A stretch of DNA of 64,000 nt from JANPLD01 sp964445765 (GTDB taxonomy: Bacteria; Pseudomonadota; Alphaproteobacteria; Rickettsiales; UBA8987): contig CAYULD010000001.1 of the NCBI GenBank assembly GCA_964445765.1, forward strand, positions 1 to 64,000, written 5' to 3'. Made by a program: the position numbers and the translations under genes. Each line of letters opens with the position of its first letter. Position 1 is the stretch's first letter. Of the stretch, positions 42,304 to 51,728 are shown piece after piece. Under the pieces are notes generated by a model that was not told the origin of the DNA, did no database searches, and worked only from the letters and a program-made list of their open reading frames with translations.

Positions 42304-43650
42304 ATGAAATTTATAATCATAATATTCACTTCGCTATTTTTTATTTCTAGCTGTTCTGAGACTAAATCATCTTATAATTTTGAGAAGAAAAACCAAAAAG
42401 AGCTTCAAGTTAAAGTTTCTGATAAAGAAAAATTTGTTGAAGATTTTATTACAAAACTGCCAAGTGCATCAGTTAATAAATATTGGTTTAGAAATCATTA
42501 TCAGCCCTCAGAAAATATTTATCTCAATGATATAAAAGGGGAATATAATGAATATGAAATTGGTAAAATTGCTAAGCAAGGCTTTGATTTAACTTCACAA
42601 CCAATTATTGCTGAGGGGAAAATTTTCACTCTAGGCGGTGGGGGAGAAGTTCAGGCTAGAGATATTAAAAATCTAGAAAAAATTTATTGGGAATACACTC
42701 TTGATACTAAATATAACACTTCATCTAAAAAGAATGCTACTTGGCGAAGTTTAACCTCATATTTTATGGATGCAGATGAATTTTTAGGTGGCGGCATTTC
42801 ATATGGTTTAGGTTTAATTTTTGCAACCTCTAAGCGTGGTGAAATAACGGCTATTGATGCAAAAACTGGCAAATTAGCTTGGGAAGCTAAATTAGATTCT
42901 CCAGTTAGGTCATCACCTATTGCAAGGGATGGTAAGTTGATTATTTCAACTCTAAATAACAAAACTTATGCTATTGATACAATAACAGGGGAAAGGATTT
43001 GGCTTCACGAAGGTTTAGGGGGCAGAACAAATATTTCAGGTGCTCCAACGGCTTTAATTCATAATAATCGTGTTATTCTTACTTATTCATCTGGTGAAAT
43101 TTTTGCTTTAGATTTTGAAACTGGAAATGAAATTTGGAGTGCCCTTACCTCATCAACAATTTCAAATTCTGCGAATGCTATAATTAGTGATATTATAAAT
43201 TCACCAATACTTCACAGGGGGGCATTAATGTTTATTACTAGTGATGGCAGAATGCTTGTGCTTAGTGAAGAGGATGGAACAACAATCTGGGAAACTAAAA
43301 ATCTTGGCTTAAAAGGTCAGCCTTGGCCTGTTGATAATTCAATCTTTGTAATTAATAGATTTGGTGAATTGTTAAATTTTGAATTCAAAACTGGCAAAAT
43401 AATATGGAAAAAACTTCTTGCAGATGCTGAAGAAATTGATGATGAAAACCTAGTTTTTACTTCACCAATTATGGCCTCTGATTTAATCTATATTGCAGAT
43501 AATAACGGCTATTTAAGAAGTTACTCTGCAAAAGATGGCAAATTAGTGAATGAATATGAAATTCCTGAAGAAGTTTATCTTGACCCTATAATTGCTGAAG
43601 GCAGAATGTATATGATAAGCAATAAATCTCAGTTAATTGAAATTCAGTAA
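42304..43650 (+). CDS. bamB: Outer membrane assembly lipoprotein BamB
   Basis: BamB is a beta-propeller lipoprotein of the BAM complex that inserts outer-membrane proteins. The 448-residue protein starts with a lipoprotein signal (MKFIIIIFTSLFFISSC) and contains repeated PQQ-type blades with the (A/S)xDxxTGxxxW pattern, for example AIDAKTGKLAWEA, AIDTITGERIWLHE and ALDFETGNEIWSA. It is longer than E. coli BamB, like other alphaproteobacterial forms. The next gene, coaX, begins 2 bases after it. In other alphaproteobacteria der usually follows; here it does not. Confidence 0.9.
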   Translation: MKFIIIIFTSLFFISSCSETKSSYNFEKKNQKELQVKVSDKEKFVEDFITKLPSASVNKYWFRNHYQPSENIYLNDIKGEYNEYEIGKIAKQGFDLTSQPIIAEGKIFTLGGGGEVQARDIKNLEKIYWEYTLDTKYNTSSKKNATWRSLTSYFMDADEFLGGGISYGLGLIFATSKRGEITAIDAKTGKLAWEAKLDSPVRSSPIARDGKLIISTLNNKTYAIDTITGERIWLHEGLGGRTNISGAPTALIHNNRVILTYSSGEIFALDFETGNEIWSALTSSTISNSANAIISDIINSPILHRGALMFITSDGRMLVLSEEDGTTIWETKNLGLKGQPWPVDNSIFVINRFGELLNFEFKTGKIIWKKLLADAEEIDDENLVFTSPIMASDLIYIADNNGYLRSYSAKDGKLVNEYEIPEEVYLDPIIAEGRMYMISNKSQLIEIQ

Positions 43651-43652
43651 TT

Positions 43653-44435
43653 ATGCTTTTAGCAATAGATGTTGGAAATACTAATATAGTTTTTGGAATT
43701 TTTGAAAATTCAAAGCAATCTAAATTGTTAAAAACATTTCGCCTTGAAACTAGGCATAATAGAACATCTGATGAATATTTTAGTTTTTTTCAGCCGATAT
43801 ATCAAAAATTTATTGAAGAAAATTCTCGCATAAAAAATAATAAAATTTCAAAAATAATAATTTCATCTGTTGTTACTCAAATTGATTTTGAGCTTGAAAA
43901 TTTTTGTAAAAATAATCTTGGAATATTGCCTATAAAAGTTGCAGAAATTAAAAATAAATTAGGCATAAAAATTAATATTGAAAACCCAAATGAAGTTGGT
44001 GCAGATAGGCTTGTGAATGCAATTTCAGCTTATAATTTAGTCAAAAAACCTTGCATTATTATTGATTTTGGAACCGCCACAACCTTTGATGTTGTTGATG
44101 AAATGGGAAATTATAATGGTGGCGTTATTGCGGTTGGCGTAAATTTATCACTTAAAGCTCTGCAAGATTCAACCTCAAAATTGCCTAAAATTTCAATTAA
44201 AAAGCCAATATCTGCAACTGGTAAAAATACTGCTCACGCAATGCAATCTGGCTTATATTTTGGTTATCTTGGTATGGTGGAAAAAATAATTGATGAAATT
44301 AAAAAAGAAAATAAAAACATTAAAAAAGTTTTAGCAACAGGTGGGCTTGCAAATTTTTTCAAATCACCTAAAGTTGATGTAATTGATGATAATTTAACCC
44401 TTAAAGGCCTACAAATTATTGCTAATAAATTTTAA
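43653..44435 (+). CDS. coaX: Type III pantothenate kinase
   Basis: CoaX phosphorylates pantothenate in the first step of coenzyme A synthesis. The 260-residue ASKHA-fold protein has the phosphate loop MLLAIDVGNTNIVFGIF, GADRLVNAISAYN and IIDFGTATTFDVV motifs, typical for the family. It is followed by rnj, a gene pair conserved in many alphaproteobacteria, where birA and the nuo operon usually lie upstream; those are absent here. Confidence 0.95.
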   Translation: MLLAIDVGNTNIVFGIFENSKQSKLLKTFRLETRHNRTSDEYFSFFQPIYQKFIEENSRIKNNKISKIIISSVVTQIDFELENFCKNNLGILPIKVAEIKNKLGIKINIENPNEVGADRLVNAISAYNLVKKPCIIIDFGTATTFDVVDEMGNYNGGVIAVGVNLSLKALQDSTSKLPKISIKKPISATGKNTAHAMQSGLYFGYLGMVEKIIDEIKKENKNIKKVLATGGLANFFKSPKVDVIDDNLTLKGLQIIANKF

Positions 44436-44466
44436 TAAAAATTATAAATTGTAATTCTAATATAAA

Positions 44467-46125
44467 ATGTCTCAAAAGAAAATTGCTAAGGAAGATCTTA
44501 TTTTTTTACCTCTAGGTGGCTCAAATGAAATAGGAATGAATGTTAATCTTTATCATTATAATGGTAAGTGGATTATTATAGATTTAGGTGCTGGTTTTGC
44601 TGGTGATGATTTTCCGGGTGCAGATATGCTTGCCCCTGATTTATCTTTTGTTTATGAAAATAGAAAAGATTTTCTTGGTGTTGTTTTAACTCATGGTCAT
44701 GAAGATCATTTAGGTGCGGTGGGTTGGTTATATGAAAAACTTCAGCTACCAATTTATGCAACGCCTTTTACTGCTCAAATTGTTGAAAACAAACTTGAGC
44801 AAGTGGGAATGAAAGGCAAGGCAAAGCTCAAAATTATTAATCCGGGTTCAAGGTTTAATATTGGTGATTTTGATCTTGAGCTTGTGCAAATCACGCACTC
44901 TATTCCAGAAATGAATGGAATAATGCTTAGAACTCCGGCTGGAAATATCTTCCATACTGGCGATTGGAAGTTTGATCCAAACCCGGTTGTTCGCCCTACC
45001 ACAGATTTTAATAAGCTAGAAGCAATCGGTAAAGAGGGCGTTTTAGCCATGGTTTGTGATTCAACCAATGTATTTAATGATAGATTTTCAGGCTCAGAAG
45101 GTGATTTGGAAGAATCTCTTACGCAATTAATTAAAGAGCAAAGGGGAACTGTTTATGTAACCACCTTTGCAAGTAATGTTGCGAGAATTGAAACAATTTG
45201 TAAAGCCGCAATGGCTAATAAACGTAAGGTTGCACTTGCTGGCTTAAGTCTTCATAAAATTACAAAATTTGCTAAAAATACTGGTTATTTGAAAGACATT
45301 GAGCCTTTTATTAGTGATGCCGATGTTAAAAATTTACCTCGTGATAGGGTTCTTGTTATATGCACTGGCTGTCAGGGGGAGCCTAACGCGGCACTAACAA
45401 AACTCGCAAATGGTGAAAACCAATATTTGAAAATTACCGCTAAAGATACGGTGATATTTTCATCAAAAATTATTCCGGGTAATGAGAAGAAAATTTTTGC
45501 GATAATGAATAAATTTGTTCGCTTAAAATGTGAAGTATTTACCGAAAAAGATAGAAAAGTTCATGTGTCTGGCCACCCATCATCTGAAGAGTTAAAAAGA
45601 ATGTATGAGCTTGTTAAGCCTAAAATTGCAATTCCAGTTCACGGAGAGCCAGTTCACCTGCGCGAGCATTGCAAACTTGCAAAAAGAATTGGTATTGAAA
45701 AAACTATTGAAATCCAAAATGGAGAAATGGTTAGAATTTCTGGTGAAAATCCAGAAAGCCTTAAACACATTAAATTTGGCTATCTTGGCGTTGATGGATA
45801 TATGCTTCAACCTAAAGATGGTGCAGTTATGGCGGTTAGAAGAAAACTTAGAGAAAACGGCATTGTAATTGTTAGCTTTACAATTAATCAAAAAGGTAAA
45901 TTAGTTTCTGACATCATCATTAAAAGCCCGGGTATTGTTGATGAAAATGAAAATAAAGAATTTATTACATTTTTAATTGATGAAGTGGCAGAAATTGTTG
46001 AAACAAACACTAAAACTGAAGAAGAAAAACTTATCAAAAAAATTCGTAGGCATATCAAAGATGTTTTTGATAAGGAGCTTAACAAAAACCCTATAGTTGA
46101 AATCTGTATCAACAGGCTTGATTAG
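44467..46125 (+). CDS. rnj: Ribonuclease J
   Basis: RNase J is a metallo-beta-lactamase/beta-CASP nuclease with endo- and 5'-exonuclease activity, used in alphaproteobacteria for rRNA and mRNA processing. The zinc motif is His76-Gly-His78-Glu-Asp80-His81, with the later FHTGDWKFDPNP and HVSGHPSSEELK (beta-CASP) and PVHGEPVHL motifs. The 552-residue length is standard. It ends the hisC-to-rnj run; a weak A+T stem (TTAGCT/AGCTAA, 46122-46140) followed by five T bases overlaps its stop codon and could be its terminator. Confidence 0.96.
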   Translation: MSQKKIAKEDLIFLPLGGSNEIGMNVNLYHYNGKWIIIDLGAGFAGDDFPGADMLAPDLSFVYENRKDFLGVVLTHGHEDHLGAVGWLYEKLQLPIYATPFTAQIVENKLEQVGMKGKAKLKIINPGSRFNIGDFDLELVQITHSIPEMNGIMLRTPAGNIFHTGDWKFDPNPVVRPTTDFNKLEAIGKEGVLAMVCDSTNVFNDRFSGSEGDLEESLTQLIKEQRGTVYVTTFASNVARIETICKAAMANKRKVALAGLSLHKITKFAKNTGYLKDIEPFISDADVKNLPRDRVLVICTGCQGEPNAALTKLANGENQYLKITAKDTVIFSSKIIPGNEKKIFAIMNKFVRLKCEVFTEKDRKVHVSGHPSSEELKRMYELVKPKIAIPVHGEPVHLREHCKLAKRIGIEKTIEIQNGEMVRISGENPESLKHIKFGYLGVDGYMLQPKDGAVMAVRRKLRENGIVIVSFTINQKGKLVSDIIIKSPGIVDENENKEFITFLIDEVAEIVETNTKTEEEKLIKKIRRHIKDVFDKELNKNPIVEICINRLD

Positions 46126-46136
46126 CTATATAAAAG

Positions 46137-47405
46137 CTAAATCTTTTTAGGGGGGCGGCCTCTGCGTGGTTTGCTAAATTCAGCATCACTAACACTATGG
46201 TTTTTATCATTTTCAAAACCAAAAACATCAGGGTTTTGGTGATAATTATCGCCTCTTGAGGTTTTATCTGAATTATATTCAGCTTGTCTATCATTATTAT
46301 AATTTTTATCATTACCCCTATAAACTCTAGGTTTTTCTAAAGCCATTATAGGATAACCTAAATATAAACTACTTTTTCTATAGCGAGAAATTGCAGAGCG
46401 AACTAAAACCCCAATAATTGCAGCACTTGGAATAGCAATTAAAACCCCTGTAAAACCCATTACAGAGCCACCAGCTAATAATGCAAAAATTATCCACACA
46501 GGGTGCAAATTAACCTTTTCTCCCACAAATTTTGGTGTGATGATATATCCCTCAAGCAAATTGCCCAAAATGAAGGCGGCTATTACTGAGATTGTCATAT
46601 CAAAATCTTGAAATTGGAAGTAAGAAACCATCAAGGCGAGAATAAAACCAATAGACATTCCAACATATGGAATAAAGGTTAAAATTCCAGTCATTATACC
46701 AATGGCAATTGCGTAATCTAAGCCAATTAGGCTAAGGGTAACGCTATAAACTATAGCCATAATCACGCAAACTGTAACTTGCCCACGAATATAAGCTGAA
46801 ACTGTATCATCAATTTTTCTAAGCTCGCCTCTAATTATTCCAAGGTTACTTCTTGGAAGTAAATCATCAATTTTTTTTACCATTAAATCCCAATCTCTGA
46901 GCAGATAAAAACTAACTATTGGGCTAATAATAATAATTGAAATAAAGTTAAAAACTGCCTTGCTAGAAGTAACTATAGCCTGCACAGAAGTTGCTATAAA
47001 TTGAATAATTTGAACGGTGAATTTGTAGGCAAAATCTTGAATTTTTCCGTCTAAATCTGGCGCGTATTTAGCAACTAATTTGTGGCCGTAACTGCCTTTT
47101 CTAAATTCTAATTCACTAAAAATTTGCGGAAATTTAACTGAGAATTTTTTGAATTGATCAATAAAAACTGGGCCTATAAAAAATATAATCCCTGCTAAAA
47201 CTAAGCCAAAACCTGCAATTGCTATTACCGTTGAAACTGATCTTGAAAAGCCAGAGGCTTCAACCTTATCAGCAATTGGGTGTAAAAAATAAGCGATAAC
47301 ACCTGCAAAAACAAAAGGAAAAAGAACATCAGAAACCACATAGATTGCAAGTGCAAATACTGCAAAAATTATCCCCCAATTAAACACAGATTGTTTTATA
47401 TGCAT
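46137..47405 (-). CDS. AI-2E/PerM family transporter
   Basis: A 422-residue membrane protein of the AI-2E transporter (PerM, DUF20) family, with about eight helices: two near the N-terminus (NWGIIFAVFALAIYVVSDVLF, a second near 60-80), a soluble middle part, and the characteristic C-terminal group containing LIGLDYAIAIGIMTGILTFIPYVG and FVGEKVNLHPVWIIFALLAGG. The substrate is unknown; members export autoinducer or act in ion exchange. The last 70 residues are a hydrophilic Asn/Asp/Arg-rich tail with a final basic RRGRPPKKI. It converges with rnj and diverges from purM. Confidence 0.9.
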   Translation of the reverse strand: MHIKQSVFNWGIIFAVFALAIYVVSDVLFPFVFAGVIAYFLHPIADKVEASGFSRSVSTVIAIAGFGLVLAGIIFFIGPVFIDQFKKFSVKFPQIFSELEFRKGSYGHKLVAKYAPDLDGKIQDFAYKFTVQIIQFIATSVQAIVTSSKAVFNFISIIIISPIVSFYLLRDWDLMVKKIDDLLPRSNLGIIRGELRKIDDTVSAYIRGQVTVCVIMAIVYSVTLSLIGLDYAIAIGIMTGILTFIPYVGMSIGFILALMVSYFQFQDFDMTISVIAAFILGNLLEGYIITPKFVGEKVNLHPVWIIFALLAGGSVMGFTGVLIAIPSAAIIGVLVRSAISRYRKSSLYLGYPIMALEKPRVYRGNDKNYNNDRQAEYNSDKTSRGDNYHQNPDVFGFENDKNHSVSDAEFSKPRRGRPPKKI

Positions 47406-47547
47406 ATTAAAAATATATATTTTGCATTAATTTGTTGATAATAATAACCTTTGAAAATTTCTTATCAATAGGAAGTTTAATATAGAAAATCTTTGATTAT
47501 TAGCAAAGTTTGCTTTATCCAACAAATTATAAATAATATTAAAATAT

Positions 47548-48588
47548 ATGAAATATAAAGAAGCTGGCGTTGATATTGACGCAGGAAATGAACTCGTAAA
47601 CCGCATAAAACCTTTTGCAAAAGCAACCACTAGAATCGGTGCAGATTGTGATCTTGGTGGTTTTGGAGCTTTATTTGATCTCAAAAGAACTGGTTATAAA
47701 GATCCCATTTTAGTTTCTTCAACTGATGGCGTTGGCACTAAGCTGAAAATCGCTCAGGAGCTTGGAATTCACGATACTATTGGCATAGATTTAGTTGCTA
47801 TGTGCGTAAACGACCTTGTTGTTCAAGGTGCGGAGCCTCTATTTTTCCTAGATTATTTCGCAACTGGAAAGCTAGAAGTTTCAGTGGCTACAGATGTTAT
47901 AAAAGGTATTGCAGAAGGTTGTAAACAAGCAGGCTGTGCTTTAATAGGTGGTGAAACTGCTGAAATGCCAAGTATGTATAAAGATGGCGAATATGATTTG
48001 GCTGGTTTCACAGTTGGTGCAGTGGAGCGTGAAAATATTTTGCCTTCAAAAAATGTAAATGTTGGTGATGCAGTTATTGCAGTTGCTTCAAGTGGAATTC
48101 ACTCAAATGGTTATTCACTCGTTCGTAAAATTTTAGCGGATAACAATATAAAATTTTCTGATAAAGTTGATGGTTATGGTTTCACAAAATCAATTGGTGA
48201 AGAACTCCTAACGCCAACAAAAATATACGTGAAGCAGTTATTATCAATGATCAATCAACCATCAACTATTAACCATCAACCAATAAAAGCCCTCGCCCAC
48301 ATTACAGGTGGTGGAATTACAGAAAACTTCCCTCGTGTTCTGCCAAAAGGCATTACCGCACAAATTAATTTGAATGCTTGGAAGTTCCCACCTTTATTCA
48401 AATTCCTGCAAGATAAAGGTAAAGTTTCAACTGAAGAAATGCTTCGCACCTTCAATTGCGGTTGTGGAATGTTACTTGCCATTGATCGCTCAGAGGCAAA
48501 TCGTGTAATATCTGAGCTTGAAAAAAAAGGTGAGCAAGCCTTTATGATCGGCGAAATAATTTCTGGCGATGAAATTAAGTATGTTTAA
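47548..48588 (+). CDS. purM: Phosphoribosylformylglycinamidine cyclo-ligase
   Basis: PurM (AIR synthetase) closes the imidazole ring in purine synthesis. The 346-residue protein has YKEAGVDIDAGNELV, SSTDGVGTKLKIA, GGETAEMP and AHITGGGITENFPRVLP, all diagnostic. Between KQLLSM and KALAHITGGG the loop is about six residues longer than in E. coli PurM and reads INQPSTINHQP, coded by degenerate 7-base repeats. purN is not adjacent. It diverges from the PerM-family gene over 142 bases. Confidence 0.96.
   Translation: MKYKEAGVDIDAGNELVNRIKPFAKATTRIGADCDLGGFGALFDLKRTGYKDPILVSSTDGVGTKLKIAQELGIHDTIGIDLVAMCVNDLVVQGAEPLFFLDYFATGKLEVSVATDVIKGIAEGCKQAGCALIGGETAEMPSMYKDGEYDLAGFTVGAVERENILPSKNVNVGDAVIAVASSGIHSNGYSLVRKILADNNIKFSDKVDGYGFTKSIGEELLTPTKIYVKQLLSMINQPSTINHQPIKALAHITGGGITENFPRVLPKGITAQINLNAWKFPPLFKFLQDKGKVSTEEMLRTFNCGCGMLLAIDRSEANRVISELEKKGEQAFMIGEIISGDEIKYV
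48251..48283 (+). repeat. Degenerate 7-base repeats inside purM
   Basis: Units of the form AACCATC, AACTATT and AACCATC are in 7-base register and code for the extra loop in PurM. The units resemble those beside sucD (AACGATA, AACCATT). Confidence 0.6.
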
Positions 48589-48607
48589 AATATTTAATAT
48601 ATATATA

Positions 48608-49405
48608 TCAATTATTTCTAGTGAACATTCCAAATTGATAGCCATAAGCAATGGAATTATCTTTAATTTTCTTAAATACTTCTTTTGCCATAAATTGTTT
48701 TCCGACGCCAATATTTTCAGTTTTTAAGGCATAGACAACAAAAATATATCTATGAACTCTTTCATCATTCCAAGGTGGACACATTCCATCCCAACCAATA
48801 AAATGAGAATCTGGCTCATAAAAACTTGCATAATCATTGATAGCTAGTCTGCCAATTTTAGGTTGCTTTTTTTGATCTGCCCTGCCTTCTCCCCTTTCAA
48901 TTTTATTTATATTTGCTGGAATATTAACTAAACCAAAGTGAAAGAAATTCTGCCTTTTTTGCGTTGCTGGAATAATTTTCCCTTCTTGATTTGCTTCAGT
49001 AAAATCAGTTGGAACATCAGGATCAATTACAAATACCGCAAAGGATTTTGTATCTTCTGGATAATTACTCCAAGAAATTTCTGGGCGAATATTTTTACCT
49101 TCAATATCCCTTTTTAAGCAATATGCATAGTCATCAGGTAAAACTAGTTCATTAACTACCCCTTCAACATTAACCTTGAATTTTTCTTTCATATCTAAGC
49201 TCACATCATAGCCAAGTTTCATCGTCATTTTATTAGGAATTTCATCAATATTATTTTCAGTTGAAACTTCTTTTGCCTCTTTATTTTTAGATTTAATTTC
49301 TTGCACTTTTACAGGCTTAAATTCTGCCTCAGAAATTTTCTTGTCTTTAAGGAATATTGCTAAACCAACCATTGTAATTAGAGTAAAAATTATTGCTTTT
49401 TTCAT
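48608..49405 (-). CDS. YbhB/PEBP family protein, membrane-anchored
   Basis: A 265-residue protein with an N-terminal membrane anchor or uncleaved signal (AIIFTLITMVGLAIFL), a charged Lys/Glu-rich linker to about residue 60, and a phosphatidylethanolamine-binding-protein domain. Domain motifs: ISWSNYPEDTKSFAVFVIDPDVP and the closing PPWNDERVHRYIFVVYAL. The ligand and role of bacterial members are unknown. It is the last gene of a tight three-gene cluster with a flavin reductase and a DUF4236 gene; its start is 5 bases after the DUF4236 stop. Confidence 0.88.
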   Translation of the reverse strand: MKKAIIFTLITMVGLAIFLKDKKISEAEFKPVKVQEIKSKNKEAKEVSTENNIDEIPNKMTMKLGYDVSLDMKEKFKVNVEGVVNELVLPDDYAYCLKRDIEGKNIRPEISWSNYPEDTKSFAVFVIDPDVPTDFTEANQEGKIIPATQKRQNFFHFGLVNIPANINKIERGEGRADQKKQPKIGRLAINDYASFYEPDSHFIGWDGMCPPWNDERVHRYIFVVYALKTENIGVGKQFMAKEVFKKIKDNSIAYGYQFGMFTRNN

Positions 49406-49410
49406 ATGAA

Positions 49411-49668
49411 TTAAGAGTTAAAAATTATAAGTAATATTGCAATTAAAAAAACTAAGGCAAAAACTAAACTAAATTTGAAGTTTTTGAAAGATAAAAATTC
49501 ATTATAACCAATGCCACTGCCAACTTTACCTATTGATGTTCTAACGCCTTTAGTGCTTAAATTTATTGCTGATCCCCTTTTCCCAAAAGTTACGGAAGCC
49601 CCAGATTTACTAATATTTAGCTTAAATAACTTTGTAAGAGGAATAATTTTTCTTAATTTTAAGCCCAT
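49411..49668 (-). CDS. DUF4236 protein
   Basis: An 85-residue protein whose first 55 residues match the DUF4236 pattern: MGLKLRKIIPLTKLFKLNIS, then SKSGASVTFGKRGSAINLSTKG and TSIGKVGSGIGY. A C-terminal membrane helix follows (about 66-84). The function of the family is unknown. It is placed one base after the flavin reductase stop and 5 bases before the PEBP gene, so all three are surely one transcript. Confidence 0.85.
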   Translation of the reverse strand: MGLKLRKIIPLTKLFKLNISKSGASVTFGKRGSAINLSTKGVRTSIGKVGSGIGYNEFLSFKNFKFSLVFALVFLIAILLIIFNS

Positions 49669-49669
49669 T

Positions 49670-50233
49670 TTATTTTGTGTAACTTATTAAAGAATTAACT
49701 ATGCCTTCAAGTGATTTTATGGTTTTTGCATCAGAGATATTTCCTTCATTATCAAAAACTTTATCCGCGAATGGAATTGCAAGTTGATCGGGCAGAACTA
49801 AAACGCCTATGTTACTTAGTAATAATCTTAATGGTGTTAAACCCCTTAAACCGCCATAACCACCCGGTGATGCCGCTGTTAACGCTGCAAATTTGCCCTT
49901 AAATGCGATAAGTGGTGCCTCACCCCTATCAGATGGGCGAGATAACCAATCAATAGTATTTTTAAGTAGTGCAGAAAAACTTGAGTTATATTCAGGCGAA
50001 GCAATTAAAAACCCCTTTGAATTTACAAAAATTTCTTTTAACTTTTTAGCATTTTCTGGCAGACCTTTTTCAGACTCTAAATCACCATTATAAAGTGGCA
50101 TTTCATAATCGGCTAAATCAATAAATATAGCTTCCGAATTATTCTTTTTGGCAATTTCATAAGCCTGCTTTGCAAGTTTTTTGTTAATAGAATCTTTGCG
50201 AGCAGAACCTGCTAAAAAAATGATTTTTGACAT
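49670..50233 (-). CDS. NADPH-dependent FMN reductase family protein
   Basis: A 187-residue flavodoxin-fold protein. The FMN phosphate loop is GSARKDSINKKLA and the flavin-binding motif is SPEYNSSFSALLKNTIDWLSR, with a later AALTAASPGGYGGLRG. Relatives (azoreductase, ChrR/YieF type) reduce quinones, chromate or flavin with NAD(P)H and protect against redox stress. It is the first gene of the cluster and diverges from argH across 104 bases. Confidence 0.92.
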   Translation of the reverse strand: MSKIIFLAGSARKDSINKKLAKQAYEIAKKNNSEAIFIDLADYEMPLYNGDLESEKGLPENAKKLKEIFVNSKGFLIASPEYNSSFSALLKNTIDWLSRPSDRGEAPLIAFKGKFAALTAASPGGYGGLRGLTPLRLLLSNIGVLVLPDQLAIPFADKVFDNEGNISDAKTIKSLEGIVNSLISYTK

Positions 50234-50337
50234 AATTTTTATTTTTTAGTATTTGCAGATTAAGGTTAAATTTATATGGATTGTCAATAATTAAAAATAT
50301 TGTATAAAAAAATTACATTACAAATAAATTTATTTTA

Positions 50338-51708
50338 ATGAAAAAATCTGCAAAAAATAACTCTTCAAAACCTGCAAATAAAATGTGGGGTGGGCATTAT
50401 GAATATGCCCCTGATGAAGTTCTGCAAAAAATAAATGCATCAATTTCATTTGATAAAAAACTTTATAAGCAAGATATTCAAGGTTCAATCGCACACGCTA
50501 AAATGCTTGCTAAAACTGGCATATTAAGCAAAACTGATGTTGAAAAAATCGTAAAAGGCTTACAACAAATTGAAAGTGAAATAAATTCTAACAAATTTGA
50601 ATTTAAGGAAGATTTGGAAGATATTCATATGAATATTGAAGCTCGCTTAAAAGAAATTATTGGTGATGTTGCAGGTAAATTGCACACTGCGAGAAGTAGG
50701 AATGATCAAGTTGCAACTGATTTTCGTCTTTATGTTCGTGATAATTCTGATTTAATAATCAAAGAAATTGAGCTTCTCATTAAATCTGTTGATAAAAAAG
50801 CTAAAGAAAATAGGCAAACCATAATGCCCGGTTTTACCCATTTACAAACAGCTCAGCCTGTTACATTTGCTCATCATCTTAATGCATATAAAGAAATGTT
50901 TTTAAGAGATTTTTCTCGTTTCAAAGATTGTAGAAAACGCCTTAATGAATGTCCGCTTGGCTCAGCTGCACTTGCTGGAACTAGCTTTCCAATTGATAGA
51001 CATTTTACCGCAAAAGAACTTAGCTTTGATAAACCTACGGCAAATTCTATTGATTCCGTCTCTTCCAGAGATTTTGCCATTGAGTTTTTATCTTGTTCAA
51101 ATATTTTGGCGATTAATCTTTCAAGATTGGCTGAAGAGATTGTAATATGGTGTTCTCAAGGTTTTAAGTTTATTTCTCTTTCTGAAAAATTTACTACTGG
51201 AAGCTCTATAATGCCACAAAAAAGAAACCCGGATGCGGCAGAGCTTGTTCGTGCTAAAACTGGCAGAATACTTGGTGCTTTAACTGCTTTAAGTGTGGTT
51301 ATGAAAGGCTTACCTTTAGCATATAGTAAAGATATGCAGGAGGATAAAGAGCAAGTTTTTGACGCTGTAGAAAATATTATTTTAGCCTTGCGTGCAATGC
51401 GTGGAATGATTGATGATATGAAGCCAAATAAAGAAAATATGCTTAAAATGGCTGATAGTGGCTATTCAACTGCAACAGATATCGCAGATTGGATTGTAAA
51501 AAATCTTCAAAAACCTTTCCGTGAAGCACATCATATAACTGGCAGATGCGTTAAACTTGCAGAGCAGAAAAATTGTAAATTATCTGATTTAACTCTAAAA
51601 GAATTTCAGGCTATTGAAAAAGGTATAACAAAAGATATTTATAATGTGTTATCAGTTGAAAACTCTGTAAAATCCCGCAAAAGCTATGGTGGGGTTGGTG
51701 GGGTTTGA
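50338..51708 (+). CDS. argH: Argininosuccinate lyase
   Basis: ArgH splits argininosuccinate to arginine and fumarate, the last step of arginine synthesis. The 456-residue protein shows GGHYEYAPDEVLQKINASISFD, HTARSRNDQVATDFRLYV, PGFTHLQTAQPVTFAHH and the superfamily signature GSSIMPQKRNPDAAELVRAK. argG is not adjacent. With argJ at 22.7 kb this makes arginine synthesis likely. It converges with pstB, 20 bases apart. Confidence 0.97.
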   Translation: MKKSAKNNSSKPANKMWGGHYEYAPDEVLQKINASISFDKKLYKQDIQGSIAHAKMLAKTGILSKTDVEKIVKGLQQIESEINSNKFEFKEDLEDIHMNIEARLKEIIGDVAGKLHTARSRNDQVATDFRLYVRDNSDLIIKEIELLIKSVDKKAKENRQTIMPGFTHLQTAQPVTFAHHLNAYKEMFLRDFSRFKDCRKRLNECPLGSAALAGTSFPIDRHFTAKELSFDKPTANSIDSVSSRDFAIEFLSCSNILAINLSRLAEEIVIWCSQGFKFISLSEKFTTGSSIMPQKRNPDAAELVRAKTGRILGALTALSVVMKGLPLAYSKDMQEDKEQVFDAVENIILALRAMRGMIDDMKPNKENMLKMADSGYSTATDIADWIVKNLQKPFREAHHITGRCVKLAEQKNCKLSDLTLKEFQAIEKGITKDIYNVLSVENSVKSRKSYGGVGGV

Positions 51709-51728
51709 TAATAAAACTCATATTGTTT

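Noticed and set aside
46109..46312. 67-residue minus-strand frame at the PerM C-terminus
   Set aside because: It is an out-of-frame reading of the hydrophilic tail of the PerM-family gene.
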